Assembly: GCF_900091565.1 (NCBI RefSeq)
Contig: NZ_FMCV01000027.1
Span: forward strand, 1-64,000
Direction: 5' to 3'
Source of the DNA: Micromonospora marina
Lineage (GTDB): Bacteria; Actinomycetota; Actinomycetes; Mycobacteriales; Micromonosporaceae
DNA: 64,000 nt
Position numbers and translations under genes: made by a program. The notes beneath the pieces are model-generated. The model did no database searches. It had not been told where the DNA came from and worked only from the letters and a program-made list of their open reading frames with translations. The stretch's first letter is position 1. Every line of letters begins with the position of its first letter. Positions 33,461 to 41,974 of this stretch are shown here, piece after piece.

Positions 33461-33631
33461 CGCGCTGTCTCCCATCCGGACTTTCTGGGGGCGGACGAGC
33501 CGCACCCCAACCGTCGGCCCCGGATTCTCACCAGGTCCACCGTCCGGCCGAAGCCGTCCGGGTCGCGGGCTTACCACGGTCGGACCGTGGATCACCGCCG
33601 GTTCGGAATTTCACCGAGCCCCGCCAGCGCG
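33461..33631 (-). ncRNA. FMN riboswitch (RFN element)
   Basis: On the minus strand the leader has the conserved RFN blocks in order: GGTGAAATTCCGAACCGGCG, then GAGCCCGCGACC on the 3' side of the following arm, a GGACGG/CCGTCC arm, GGTGAGAATCCGGGGCC, and CCGGATGGGAGACAGCGC. P1 pairs GCGCTG (33630-33625) with CAGCGC (33467-33462). The following 170 nt before ribD is GC-rich and can fold to hide the ribosome binding site, so control could be translational. The gene-free region 33292-33706 holds this element and its expression platform, nothing else. Confidence 0.96.
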
Positions 33632-33706
33632 TGGTGGGTATACGGGAAGTCTTACACGTTCCGCCCGGGCGCGCGCCACAGAGGCGAGCTACCTCACAGG
33701 ACCGCC

Positions 33707-34663
33707 TCAGGTGACGCCACGCCGGCGGTCCACCGCCACGTACGAGCCGGGCTGGCTCTTGGCCAACGTCTTCATCTCCGACGCCACCGCGATCGCCTCC
33801 AGCGGGTCGGTGAACCGCTTGCCGGAATCGGACAGCGAGACGCCGATGGAGAGCGTGACGAGCGCGGCGCGGCGGATGTTGCCGCGCCGGTCTTTCAGCT
33901 CGACGAAGCCGCGTTCCCGGTCGGTGGCGTCGTAGAGCGCGTCGGCGGCCTTCTCGAAGTCGACGACGGCCCGGCTGGTCAGCGGCCGGACCTGGCTGGG
34001 CGCGCAGACGATGACGAAGTCGTCGCCGCCGACGTGGCCGAGGAAGGCCGGCGGCAGCCCGATCGACACCACCGCCCGGTGCAGGCTGCGGGCCAGCGCA
34101 GAGATGAACTCGTCGCCGCGCACGAAGCCGTACCGGTCGTTGACGCTCTTGAACCGGTCGATGTCGATGTAGCCGACGGCGTAGTCGACGCCGTTGCGTA
34201 CCCGGTCGCTGATCTCCCGCCGGATCCGGCTGTTGCCGGGCAGCCCGGTCAGCGGCGAGACCTCCCGGAACTCCTTGTTGCGCCGCAGCGTGGAGTTGAC
34301 CCGGGCCACCAGTTCCAGCGTGTCGAACGGCTTGACCAGGTAGTCGTCCGCGCCGACGCTGAGCCCGTTGACCTTGTCCTGGGTCATCCCCTTCGCGGTC
34401 AGCATGATCACCGGCAGGGCCGAGGTCATCGGGTCGGCGCGCAGCCGCCGGGTCAGTTCCAGCCCGTCGATGCGGGGCATCATCAGGTCGACCACCGCGA
34501 GGTCGGGCCGCTGCCGCTCGATGACCTCCAGCGCCTCCTGGCCGTCGGCGGCGTGCAGCACCTCGAAGCCGTGCAGGCGCAGGTTGAACTCGACGAAGCG
34601 GGCGATGTCCTCGTCGTCGTCGACGACGAGGATCACGTCGGGTCGCTCGCCGGACGGGTCCAT
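33707..34663 (-). CDS. Response regulator with GGDEF-type output domain (GGDDF variant)
   Basis: 318 residues. Receiver domain at about 9-125 with acidic pocket DDDED and phospho-acceptor Asp at about 59 (VVDLMMPRIDG), plus Thr 89 and Lys 111. GGDEF domain at about 135-310: PLTGLPGN, YIDIDRFKSVND (metal Asp) and an active-site loop that reads GGDDF at 212-216 where GG(D/E)EF is usual. No RxxD inhibitory site precedes it. It may be a weak diguanylate cyclase or a c-di-GMP/GTP sensor. The ATG is 1 nt behind the rpe stop, so the two are co-transcribed. BldD at 62163 is a likely c-di-GMP receptor in the same genome. Confidence 0.88.
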   Translation of the reverse strand: MDPSGERPDVILVVDDDEDIARFVEFNLRLHGFEVLHAADGQEALEVIERQRPDLAVVDLMMPRIDGLELTRRLRADPMTSALPVIMLTAKGMTQDKVNGLSVGADDYLVKPFDTLELVARVNSTLRRNKEFREVSPLTGLPGNSRIRREISDRVRNGVDYAVGYIDIDRFKSVNDRYGFVRGDEFISALARSLHRAVVSIGLPPAFLGHVGGDDFVIVCAPSQVRPLTSRAVVDFEKAADALYDATDRERGFVELKDRRGNIRRAALVTLSIGVSLSDSGKRFTDPLEAIAVASEMKTLAKSQPGSYVAVDRRRGVT

Positions 34664-34664
34664 C

Positions 34665-35345
34665 TCAGGCCCCGGTCATCGCGCGTTCCGCCAGGCCCCG
34701 CAGGCGGCGTACCGCCTCCGCGGGATCGTCGGCGCCGTAGACGGCGGTGCCCGCGACGAACGCGTCGGCACCGGCCGCGGCGGCCTGCTCGATGGTGTCC
34801 GCGGCGATGCCGCCGTCGACCTCGATGCGCAGCTCCAGGTGCCCGCTGTCGACGTGTCGGCGGGCCGCGCGCACCTTGTCCAGCAGTTGCGGCAGGAAAC
34901 GCTGGCCGCCGAAGCCGGCCTTGATCGTCATGATCAGCAGCGTGTCGAAGCTCGGCAGCAGCTCCAGGTACGGCTCGATCGGGGTGTCCCGGTCGATCGC
35001 CAGCCCCGCCTTCGCCCCGGCCGACCGCAGGTCCTTCGCCAGCGCCACCGGGTCGTCGCACGCCTCGGCGTGGAACGTGACGTTGTACGCCCCGGCGTCG
35101 GCGTACCCGGGGGCCCAGCGGAGCGGGTCGGTGATCATCAGGTGCACGTCGAACGGGATGCCGGTGACGGCGCGTAGGCTCTGCACCACCGGCAGCCCGA
35201 TGGTCAGGTTGGGCACGAAGTGGTTGTCCATGACGTCCACGTGCAGCCAGTCGGCGGCGGACTCCACGGCACGGACCTCGTCGGCGAGGCGGGCGAAATC
35301 GGCGGCCAGGATGCTGGGCGCGACGATCGGCGGCGGTACGGTCAC
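34665..35345 (-). CDS. rpe: Ribulose-phosphate 3-epimerase
   Basis: 226-residue TIM barrel of the pentose phosphate pathway. SILAADFARLADEV starts the fold, HVDVMDNHFVPNLTIG carries metal-binding His/Asp and catalytic Asp, and IEVDGGIAADTI and GTAVYGADDP form the phosphate site. GTG 35345 is only 6 nt behind a -10 (TACACT) and has no ribosome binding site, so a leaderless mRNA is likely. Ribulose-5-phosphate is also the RibB substrate, which may explain the neighbourhood. Confidence 0.95.
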   Translation of the reverse strand: MTVPPPIVAPSILAADFARLADEVRAVESAADWLHVDVMDNHFVPNLTIGLPVVQSLRAVTGIPFDVHLMITDPLRWAPGYADAGAYNVTFHAEACDDPVALAKDLRSAGAKAGLAIDRDTPIEPYLELLPSFDTLLIMTIKAGFGGQRFLPQLLDKVRAARRHVDSGHLELRIEVDGGIAADTIEQAAAAGADAFVAGTAVYGADDPAEAVRRLRGLAERAMTGA

Positions 35346-35351
35346 CGGGCC

Positions 35352-35381
35352 AGTGTACGAACGGGGTGATCCGGAGGTCAC
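35352..35381 (-). promoter_or_regulatory. rpe promoter (leaderless)
   Basis: Minus strand -35 GTGACC (35381-35376), 18-bp spacer, -10 TACACT (35357-35352), then 6 nt to the GTG start codon. Confidence 0.5.
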
Positions 35382-35606
35382 GGCACGCCTCCCGGAGTGA
35401 CAGGTGGTGATGCTCAATTCACCGGCGGTGCACCATCCGCCCGTCGGGAGAGAGAATCGGCACGAATAGTCGCCGGCGACTGGCCGATCGAGTGGAAGAT
35501 GACGAAACTCCTACGGGGACGGTCACGTATGCTGCACGCCCGGGCGCGGGGGACGCCGGTCGGGCCTGCGACGACCGGCTGTCATCTCTCCCGGAGGGGG
35601 CGGACG

Positions 35607-36494
35607 ATGCGACGGTGGCTCCACGTGCTCGCGCTGGCCGGCGCCGCGACTGCGGTGCTCGCCGGATGCGCGCAGACACACCGGGCCGACGGCGACCTGG
35701 TCGACGACTGGGCGGCGCTGCCGGCGCCGCAACTGTTCGTCCCGGCGACCGAGGCGTGCCTGCCCCGGCTGAGCACAGTGGTGGCCGCGGCCACGTACGA
35801 GACGGTGAACTGCGCGGGCAGCCACCTCGCCGAGACCGTGCACGTCGGCCGGTTCAGCGGGCCGGCCGCGCAGGGCGTGCGCCCGGAACCGGGCTCACCG
35901 GCGCTGCGGACCGCGCGCGTCGAGTGCGACCAGCAGGCCCGCGAGATGATCGGCGGGGACTGGCACGCCGCCCGGCTGACGCTGAACATCGCCCTGCCCA
36001 CAGTCACCGCGTGGACGTCCGGTGCCCGCTGGTTCCGCTGCGACATCGCCGAGACCGACAGCATCGACAACACCCGCCCGGTCAACCGGGTCGGCAGCCT
36101 GCGCGGCGCGCTCGTCGGCGACAACCCGCTGGTGCACAGGTGCTTCGACCCGAAGCTGATCGGCCAGAACCTCAACTACATGGCCCCGGTGCTGTGCACC
36201 GAACCGCACCGGGCCGAGTTCGTCGGCGTGTACGAGGAACGCGACATGAGCTGGGCGGAGTTCACCGGGGGCGCACCCGCCACGCACCGGCGCTGCATGA
36301 CGCTCATCGCCGCGTTCGCCGAGGTGCCGGACAACGCCGAGCTGCCGTACCGGGCTGGATCCATCTTCTATCCGCCGTCGCAGCGCGAGTGGGAGGAGGG
36401 CGACCGGGGCGTGCGCTGTTTCCTGTGGAGCGACGACCGCAAGCTGAACAGCTCGGTGCGCGGCGCCGGGCCCGAGGGACTCCCGATCACCTGA
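35607..36494 (+). CDS. Lipoprotein of the septum-formation (Septum_form) type, copy 1
   Basis: 295 residues. Signal peptide with lipobox LAGC (Cys about 20), so a membrane-anchored exported lipoprotein. The body has two similar halves around paired Cys (ETVNCAGSHLAETVHVGRF and APVLCTEPHRAEFVGVYEE), the pattern of actinobacterial septum-formation domains. ATG 35607 follows GGAGGGGGCGGACG. A -10-like TATGCT lies at 35528-35533. The next gene is a paralogue with the same ending (GLPIT vs ALPIT). The precise role is unknown. Confidence 0.8.
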   Translation: MRRWLHVLALAGAATAVLAGCAQTHRADGDLVDDWAALPAPQLFVPATEACLPRLSTVVAAATYETVNCAGSHLAETVHVGRFSGPAAQGVRPEPGSPALRTARVECDQQAREMIGGDWHAARLTLNIALPTVTAWTSGARWFRCDIAETDSIDNTRPVNRVGSLRGALVGDNPLVHRCFDPKLIGQNLNYMAPVLCTEPHRAEFVGVYEERDMSWAEFTGGAPATHRRCMTLIAAFAEVPDNAELPYRAGSIFYPPSQREWEEGDRGVRCFLWSDDRKLNSSVRGAGPEGLPIT

Positions 36495-36570
36495 GCGGCT
36501 GCCGTATGCTGCACCGCCGAGGCGTACCGGTCGGCCGGGCGGCGCCGGATGCGCGGGGAGGTCGGTCGGG

Positions 36571-37461
36571 ATGCGGCGACGGCGGGTGGCGGTCATCATG
36601 GGGGCGGCGCTGGCGCTGGCGCTCGGTAGCTGTGCCGCGCCGGCCGGAGTGGACCGGGACCTGGTCGACGACTGGCCCGCGTTCGCCGCGCCGGTCGGTT
36701 TCGTGCCCGCGGCGGGGGCCTGTCATCCCACGGTCGCCGACGTCGGCTACCTGAGCGGTTACCAGCCGGTCGACTGCGCCGCCCCGCACCGCACCGAGAC
36801 GCTGCACGTGGGCACGATGACCGGTGCGGAGGCGGAGCGTTCCGCGCCGCCGCGTACCGGCTCGGCCGGGATGCGCGCCGCGCACGCCGACTGCGCCCGG
36901 CAGGTCACCCGGGCCGTCGGCGCGGACTGGCGCGGCGGGCGGCTGCGACTGTCGGTGGTGTTCCCCTCGGCGCTCGCGTGGACCGGCGGGGCCCGCTGGT
37001 ACCGCTGCGACCTCGCCGAGATCGCCGATCTGGACGAGGGCGCCGTGACCCAGCGCACCGGCAGCCTGCGGGGCGCGTTGAAGCCCGGCTCGAAGCTCGC
37101 GCTCGGCTGTTACAACCCGAAACTGAGCAAGGACGAGGTGCAGTCGATGCGCCCGGTGGCCTGCACCACCAGGCACCACGCCGAGTTCGTCGGCGTCTAC
37201 CAGGCGCCGGACATCAGCTACGCGGAGTTCGAGCGCACGCCGCTGCGCACGCACAAGGCCTGCCGGGGTCTGATCGCCAAGTACGCGAAGCTGCCGAACG
37301 ACGGCAACATGCAGTACCGGGCCGGCACCATCATCTACCACCCCTTCGAGGAGCAGTGGCGCGACGGCGACCGGGGCGTGCAGTGCTTCCTGTGGGTCTC
37401 CGAGCGTTCGCTGACCCGGTCGGTCAAGGGCGCGGGCGCCAAGGCGCTGCCGATCACCTGA
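36571..37461 (+). CDS. Lipoprotein of the septum-formation type, copy 2
   Basis: 296 residues with signal peptide and lipobox ALGSC (Cys about 21). It aligns along its whole length with the preceding lipoprotein: both share RDLVDDW or GDLVDDW after the lipobox, the RTGSLRGAL or RVGSLRGAL centre, and the two HxAEFVGVY halves. A TATGCT at 36505-36510 lies in the same CGTATGCTGCAC context as upstream of copy 1, so promoter and gene were duplicated together. A strong terminator follows. Confidence 0.8.
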   Translation: MRRRRVAVIMGAALALALGSCAAPAGVDRDLVDDWPAFAAPVGFVPAAGACHPTVADVGYLSGYQPVDCAAPHRTETLHVGTMTGAEAERSAPPRTGSAGMRAAHADCARQVTRAVGADWRGGRLRLSVVFPSALAWTGGARWYRCDLAEIADLDEGAVTQRTGSLRGALKPGSKLALGCYNPKLSKDEVQSMRPVACTTRHHAEFVGVYQAPDISYAEFERTPLRTHKACRGLIAKYAKLPNDGNMQYRAGTIIYHPFEEQWRDGDRGVQCFLWVSERSLTRSVKGAGAKALPIT

Positions 37462-37463
37462 GA

Positions 37464-37501
37464 CCCGGGCGGGGCGGGCACCGGCACCGGCCCCGCCCGG
37501 G
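37464..37501. terminator. Bidirectional terminator between lipoprotein and peptidase genes
   Basis: Perfect 12-bp arms CCCGGGCGGGGC (37464-37475) and GCCCCGCCCGGG (37490-37501) with a 14-nt loop between convergent stops at 37461 and 37507. Confidence 0.7.
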
Positions 37502-37506
37502 ACCAC

Positions 37507-39261
37507 TCAGCCGACCTGCAGCGTCACGTCGTCCACGACGAAGCTGGTCTGCAGCGAGGAGTCCTCGACCCCGGTCCATTTCAGGGTGACCGTCTGACCG
37601 GCGTACCCGGCCAGGTTGAAGGTGCGCTGGGTGTAGCCGGCGGCCTTGTTCAGGTTCGAGTACGTGGCCAGCGTGGTCGAACCGACCTGCACGGTCAGCT
37701 TGTCGTACGCGATCGAGCCGGTCGTCTCGGCCGTGTCGATGTGCAGCCAGAACGAGAACGTGTAGCTGGCGCAACCGGCCGGCAGCGTGACCGGCTGGGA
37801 CAGCGTGTCGGTACGCGAGGTGCCGTACCCGTTCAGCCACGCCTTGTACGACCCGGTGCGGGCCGCCTGGCTGGAGCTGTTGGTGATCACGCCGGAGCTG
37901 GCCGTCCACGGCGTGGTGCCGGACTCGAAGCTGCTGTTGCCGATGAGCTGGCCGCCGGTGCAACCGCCGCTCCCGCCGGTCACGGTGAGCGTGTAGCTGG
38001 CGGTGCGGGTGGCCGAGCCGGTGCCGGTCACGGTGAGTGTGAACGTGCCGGTGGTGGCCGACGCCGAGGCGGTGACCGTCATGGTGGCCGAGCCGCCCGA
38101 GGTGACCGAGGACGGGCTGAAGCTCACCGAGACGCCGCTCGGCGCGCCACCGGCGGACAGCGCCACGGTCTGCGCGCTGCCGGCGGTGGTGGCGGTGCTG
38201 AGGGTGGCGGTGGTGGAGCCGCCCCGGGCGACGCTGCCGGAGGTGGGGCTCACCGAGACGGAGAAGTCGTTGGACGGCGTCCCGCCGCCGACCGCGAGCT
38301 GCCAGATCGCGTACGCGACGCCGTCCGCGGCCCGGTTGACGATGGTCGTGTTGATGTTGCTGCTGTTGTCGCAGGAGCGGTGGTAGCACCCGTCGTACGC
38401 CGCACCTGCGGTGCCGCCCCACTTGGCGGCCTGCGCCGAGCTTTTGGTGTAGCTGGCGCCCGCCGCGTAGCCGGAGGTCTGGATGCCGACGTTGGCGAAC
38501 GAGTAGTCGTCCGAGCGGCCCTGACCCTCGGTGTTTTCCTCCGGCGAGATGCCGAGCGAGTCCCAGTACGCCTTCAGCGGCGCCGCGGTGGCCGAGGTGA
38601 TGCGGTTGATGAAGTAGCCGCCGTTGGGCGAGCCCACCATGTCGAAGTTGTAGTAGCCCTTGATGTAGCCGCGCTGGGTGGAGCTGAGCTGGTTGACGTA
38701 GTGCTTGGAGCCCTGGAGGCCCTGCTCCTCGCCGTTCCACCAGGCGAACCGGACCCGCTTTGTCATGGTCGGGTTCTGCGCGGCCAGCACCAGCGCGTTC
38801 TCCAGCAGCACCGACGAACCGGAGGCGTTGTCGTTGATGCCGGGGCCGGCGGCGACGCCGTCCAGGTGCGCGCCGAACATGACGACCTGGTCGGAGGGGC
38901 CCTTCGGCCACTCGGCGATCAGGTTGTTGCCCGGGTACGTGCAGGTGGTGCAGTACTGCTCGGAGATCGTGTAGCCGGCGGCCTGGAGCCTGCTCTTGAC
39001 GTAGTTGACCGACGCCGTGTAGCCGGCCGAGCCGGACCGCCGGTTGCCGCCGTTGCTGCTGGCGATGGAGCTGAACTGGGTGAGGTGGGCCTGGATGTTG
39101 CTCAGGGAGACGTCCGGGGCGGCGAGCGCGGCGACGGCCGGGGCGGGGGCCGGGGCGAGGGCCGGGGCGGGCGCGGCGGAGGCGGTGCCGGCCAGGCTCG
39201 CCGTCGCCAGTGTGGCGACGAGGGCGAGCGCGAGGCTCGTGGTCGGCGTTCTGCGTCTCAT
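37507..39261 (-). CDS. Secreted M28-family aminopeptidase with Ig-like and C-terminal jelly-roll-like domains
   Basis: 584 residues. A signal peptide to about residue 30 is followed by an Ala-Pro linker. The M28 domain (about 50-325) has the dizinc ligands His 132 (AHLDG), Asp 144 (NDNASG), Glu 178-179 (WWNGEEQG), Asp 207 (FDMVG) and His 294 (YHRSC), and paired Cys. A Ser/Thr/Gly-rich Ig-like repeat (about 335-415) follows, then a domain (about 430-584) starting GGQLIGNSSFESG, resembling carbohydrate-binding or P-domain-like jelly rolls. It probably releases N-terminal amino acids outside the cell, like the Streptomyces griseus aminopeptidase. Confidence 0.9.
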   Translation of the reverse strand: MRRRTPTTSLALALVATLATASLAGTASAAPAPALAPAPAPAVAALAAPDVSLSNIQAHLTQFSSIASSNGGNRRSGSAGYTASVNYVKSRLQAAGYTISEQYCTTCTYPGNNLIAEWPKGPSDQVVMFGAHLDGVAAGPGINDNASGSSVLLENALVLAAQNPTMTKRVRFAWWNGEEQGLQGSKHYVNQLSSTQRGYIKGYYNFDMVGSPNGGYFINRITSATAAPLKAYWDSLGISPEENTEGQGRSDDYSFANVGIQTSGYAAGASYTKSSAQAAKWGGTAGAAYDGCYHRSCDNSSNINTTIVNRAADGVAYAIWQLAVGGGTPSNDFSVSVSPTSGSVARGGSTTATLSTATTAGSAQTVALSAGGAPSGVSVSFSPSSVTSGGSATMTVTASASATTGTFTLTVTGTGSATRTASYTLTVTGGSGGCTGGQLIGNSSFESGTTPWTASSGVITNSSSQAARTGSYKAWLNGYGTSRTDTLSQPVTLPAGCASYTFSFWLHIDTAETTGSIAYDKLTVQVGSTTLATYSNLNKAAGYTQRTFNLAGYAGQTVTLKWTGVEDSSLQTSFVVDDVTLQVG

Positions 39262-39306
39262 GGAGACTCCTCGTGGGGGTTCGGCGGGCGGGGGTGCCGG
39301 GACCGG

Positions 39307-39343
39307 CGATCGGAACAGTTACATGTATCGATCGAACAGTCAA
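39307..39343 (-). promoter_or_regulatory. Peptidase promoter overlapped by a direct repeat (candidate operator)
   Basis: Minus strand -35 TTGACT (39343-39338), 16-bp spacer, -10 TAACTG (39321-39316). The hexamers lie in two near-identical repeats, CGATCGAACAGT (39329-39340) and CGATCGGAACAGT (39307-39319), about two helical turns apart on the same face. Confidence 0.5.
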
Positions 39344-39423
39344 CGGGCTGTCACATCCCACCGACCCCCTCCCCCCACCGGGATGCCGCACACGCTCCAT
39401 CCCTCCCCGACTTCTCCGCATGA

Positions 39424-39480
39424 CGATCAAGGAGTTCGCGTCCCGGGCACGGCGGCCCCAGGACACGAACTCCTTGATCG
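39424..39480. repeat. Long intergenic palindrome 2 (terminator-like)
   Basis: Perfect 15-bp arms CGATCAAGGAGTTCG (39424-39438) and complement (39466-39480), extending to 19 of 20 pairs. It starts 18 nt behind the rsmB stop. Confidence 0.8.
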
Positions 39481-39498
39481 AATGCGGGAGAGGTGGGC

Positions 39499-41046
39499 TC
39501 AGACCCGGCGGAGGACCGCCAGGAACATGGCGTCGGTGCCGTGGCGGTGCGGCCAGAGCTGCACCGTGGGGCCGTCACCCAGACCCGGCATGCCGGCCGG
39601 CAGCAACGGCCGCGCGTCGACGAAGTCGACGCCGAAGCCGCACCGCCGGGCCGCCTCGGTCACCGTCACGTGCGTCTCCACCACGTGCGGCGAGCACGTC
39701 ACGTACGCCACCAGGCCACCCGGCCGGGCCGCCCGCAGCGCGGCGGTCAGCAGTTCGCGCTGCAACCGGGTCAGCGGCGGCAGGTCCGACGGCTGGCGGC
39801 GCCACCGCGACTCCGGGCGGCGGCGCAACGCGCCCAGCCCGGTGCACGGCGCGTCCACGAGCACCCGGTCGAAGTGCCCCTCCGGCAGCTTCGGGTCGCT
39901 GCCCACGCTGCGCCCGCCGGTGTTCAGCACCGTCACCGGCAGCCCGCGGGTGGCCTGTTCGACCAGTCGCGCCCGGTGCTCGGCCACCTCGACCGCAGTC
40001 AGCCGCGCGCCGCGGGTCGCGGCGAGCGCACCGAGCAGGCCGGACTTGCCGCCCGGACCGGCGCACAGGTCCAGCCAGCGGCCGTCCGGGCCGTCCAGCG
40101 GAGCCGCCGCCAGCGCGTCCGCCACCAGCTGGGAACCCTCGTCCTGCACGTGCGCGCGGCCGTCGGCCACCGCCAGCAGGTCACCCGGCGCGCCGCCGGG
40201 CAGGTACACCGCGTACGGCGAGAACGCACCGGGTGCGCCACCCACCTCGTCGGCGAGCGCCACCGGATCGGCCAGACCGGGCCGGGCGCACAGGTGCACC
40301 GGCGGGCGCTCGTTGTCCTCGATGAGCAGCCGGGTCGTCTCGCCCATGTCGCCGCCGAGCGCCTCGGCGAACGACCGCACGATCCACTGCGGATGGCTGT
40401 ACGCCAGCGCGAGGTGCCCGATCGGGTCGGTCTCCTGCGCCGGGGCGAGCTTGGCCACCCAGGCGTCGGAGTCCCGGCTCGTGATCTCCCGCAGCACCGC
40501 GTTGGCGAACCCGGTGGCACCCGGTCCCACGGACCGGACCAGGTCGACGGTGGACGACACCGCGGCGTGCGCGGGCACCCGGGTGTGCAGGATCTGGTAC
40601 GCCCCGAGCCGCAGCGCGTCGCGCACCGGCGGGTCGATGCGCTGCACGTCCCGCCCGGCCGCGTCGGTGACGACCGCGTCGAGCGTGCCGGTGTGCCGCA
40701 GCGTGCCGTAGGTCAGCTCGGTGGCGAACGCGGCGTCCCGGCCGGTCAGCCCGGCCTCGCGCAGCATCGCCGGGAGCACCAGGTTGGCGTACGCGTCGTC
40801 GCGGTGCACCGCCGCGATCGCCTCGTACGCGATCTGCCGGGGCAGGTCGACGGCCGGGCGGGCCGGACGCCCGCCCCGCCGGTCCCCACCGAACCGGTCC
40901 CCGCCCCGCCGGTCCCCACCGAACCGGTCCCCGCCCCGCCGGTCGCCACCCGGCCGATCCCCGCCGCGCCGGTCACCGCGCTCACGCGCGTACCCCCGGG
41001 GGCGCTCGCCCTCGACGGGCCGGTCCGGGCGCGACGGCCCCGTCAC
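39499..41046 (-). CDS. rsmB: 16S rRNA m5C methyltransferase, RsmB/NOP2-SUN type, with RGG-rich N-terminus
   Basis: 515 residues. Residues about 22-62 are an Arg/Gly/Asp repeat tail (RRGGDRFGGD units). A NusB-like RNA-binding domain follows at about 67-200, then a SAM-dependent methyltransferase core with LDLCAGPGGKSG, DAPCTG (first catalytic Cys) and VTCSPHVVE (second Cys). It is predicted to methylate 16S C967. GTG 41046 overlaps the fmt stop by 4 bp. The repetitive tail resembles RGG boxes that bind RNA. Confidence 0.93.
   Translation of the reverse strand: MTGPSRPDRPVEGERPRGYARERGDRRGGDRPGGDRRGGDRFGGDRRGGDRFGGDRRGGRPARPAVDLPRQIAYEAIAAVHRDDAYANLVLPAMLREAGLTGRDAAFATELTYGTLRHTGTLDAVVTDAAGRDVQRIDPPVRDALRLGAYQILHTRVPAHAAVSSTVDLVRSVGPGATGFANAVLREITSRDSDAWVAKLAPAQETDPIGHLALAYSHPQWIVRSFAEALGGDMGETTRLLIEDNERPPVHLCARPGLADPVALADEVGGAPGAFSPYAVYLPGGAPGDLLAVADGRAHVQDEGSQLVADALAAAPLDGPDGRWLDLCAGPGGKSGLLGALAATRGARLTAVEVAEHRARLVEQATRGLPVTVLNTGGRSVGSDPKLPEGHFDRVLVDAPCTGLGALRRRPESRWRRQPSDLPPLTRLQRELLTAALRAARPGGLVAYVTCSPHVVETHVTVTEAARRCGFGVDFVDARPLLPAGMPGLGDGPTVQLWPHRHGTDAMFLAVLRRV
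40871..40980. repeat. 30-bp tandem repeat inside rsmB
   Basis: Two identical 30-nt units (40871-40900, 40901-40930), a third diverged unit (40931-40960) and a partial fourth. Each encodes a RRGGDRFGGD-like decapeptide. Being in frame, unit changes would lengthen or shorten the tail without frameshift. Confidence 0.85.
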
Positions 41047-41969
41047 GCGAACACCTCGCCGGCGGTGACCCGGGCGCCGCGCGCCCAGTCACCGGCGGCC
41101 ATGGCCTTCTTACCGGCGGCGCGCACCTCACCGAGGCGCACCGGCGTGGTGGCGGTGCCGACGAGCACGCCGGACTTCTCCACGTGCAGCTCCCCCGGCC
41201 TCAGCTCCGGGCCGTCGGGCAGCGGGGTGACCGGGCCGAGCTTGACCCGGTCGTCGCGGAACGTGGTCCACGGTCCGGGCGCGGGCGTGCAGGCGCGGAC
41301 GCGCCGGTCGACCGCGAACGCGGGGTCGGCCCAGCGGACCCGGGCGTCCTCCACGGTGAGCTTCGGGGCGAGCGAGACGCCGTCGGCCGGCTGCGGCACG
41401 GTCCGGGCGGTGCCCGCGCCGATCGCGTCGAGGACCGCGACCAGCAGCCCGGCGCCGGAGTGCGCGAGCCGCTCCAGCAGATCACCGGAAGTGTCGGCGG
41501 GACGGATCTCGTCGGTGACGGTGCCGTAGACCGGGCCGGTGTCCAGCCCCTCCTCCAGCTCGAAGACGCTGGCCCCGGTCAGCTCGTCGCCGTGCAGCAC
41601 GGCGTGCTGCACGGGAGCGGCGCCGCGCCAGGCGGGCAGCAGCGAGAAGTGCAGGTTGATCCAGCCGTACCGGGGGATCTCCAGCGCCACCGGCGGCACC
41701 AGCGCGCCGTAGGCGACCACCGGTACGCAGTCCGGCGCCAGCTCGCGCAGCCGGTCGAGGAATTCCGGCTCGCGCGGGCGGGCCGGGGTGAGCACCTCGA
41801 CGCCGTGCGCGTCGGCCCACGCGCCGACCGGCGAGCGGGCCAGTCCCCGGCCCCGCCCGGCCGGGGCGTCGGGCCGGGTGAGCACGGCGAGCAGCTCGTG
41901 CCCGGAGGCGGCGATCGCGTCCAGGGCGGGTACGGCGACAGCCGGCGTGCCGGCGAAGACCAGGCGCAT
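41043..41969 (-). CDS. fmt: Methionyl-tRNA formyltransferase
   Basis: 308 residues. Formylates initiator Met-tRNA with 10-formyl-tetrahydrofolate. N-terminal domain with LVFAGTPAVAV and the catalytic block NLHFSLLPAWRGAAPVQHAV (Asn, His), then ELEEGLDTGPV with catalytic Asp. C-terminal OB-like domain from about 205. ATG 41969 begins the conserved MRLVFAGTP; GTG 41978 overlapping the def stop is an alternative. Confidence 0.97.
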   Translation of the reverse strand: MRLVFAGTPAVAVPALDAIAASGHELLAVLTRPDAPAGRGRGLARSPVGAWADAHGVEVLTPARPREPEFLDRLRELAPDCVPVVAYGALVPPVALEIPRYGWINLHFSLLPAWRGAAPVQHAVLHGDELTGASVFELEEGLDTGPVYGTVTDEIRPADTSGDLLERLAHSGAGLLVAVLDAIGAGTARTVPQPADGVSLAPKLTVEDARVRWADPAFAVDRRVRACTPAPGPWTTFRDDRVKLGPVTPLPDGPELRPGELHVEKSGVLVGTATTPVRLGEVRAAGKKAMAAGDWARGARVTAGEVFA

Positions 41970-41974
41970 CCGGG

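Noticed and set aside
40871..40980. CRISPR-like array
   Set aside because: The 30-bp units are directly joined without spacers and lie in frame inside rsmB.
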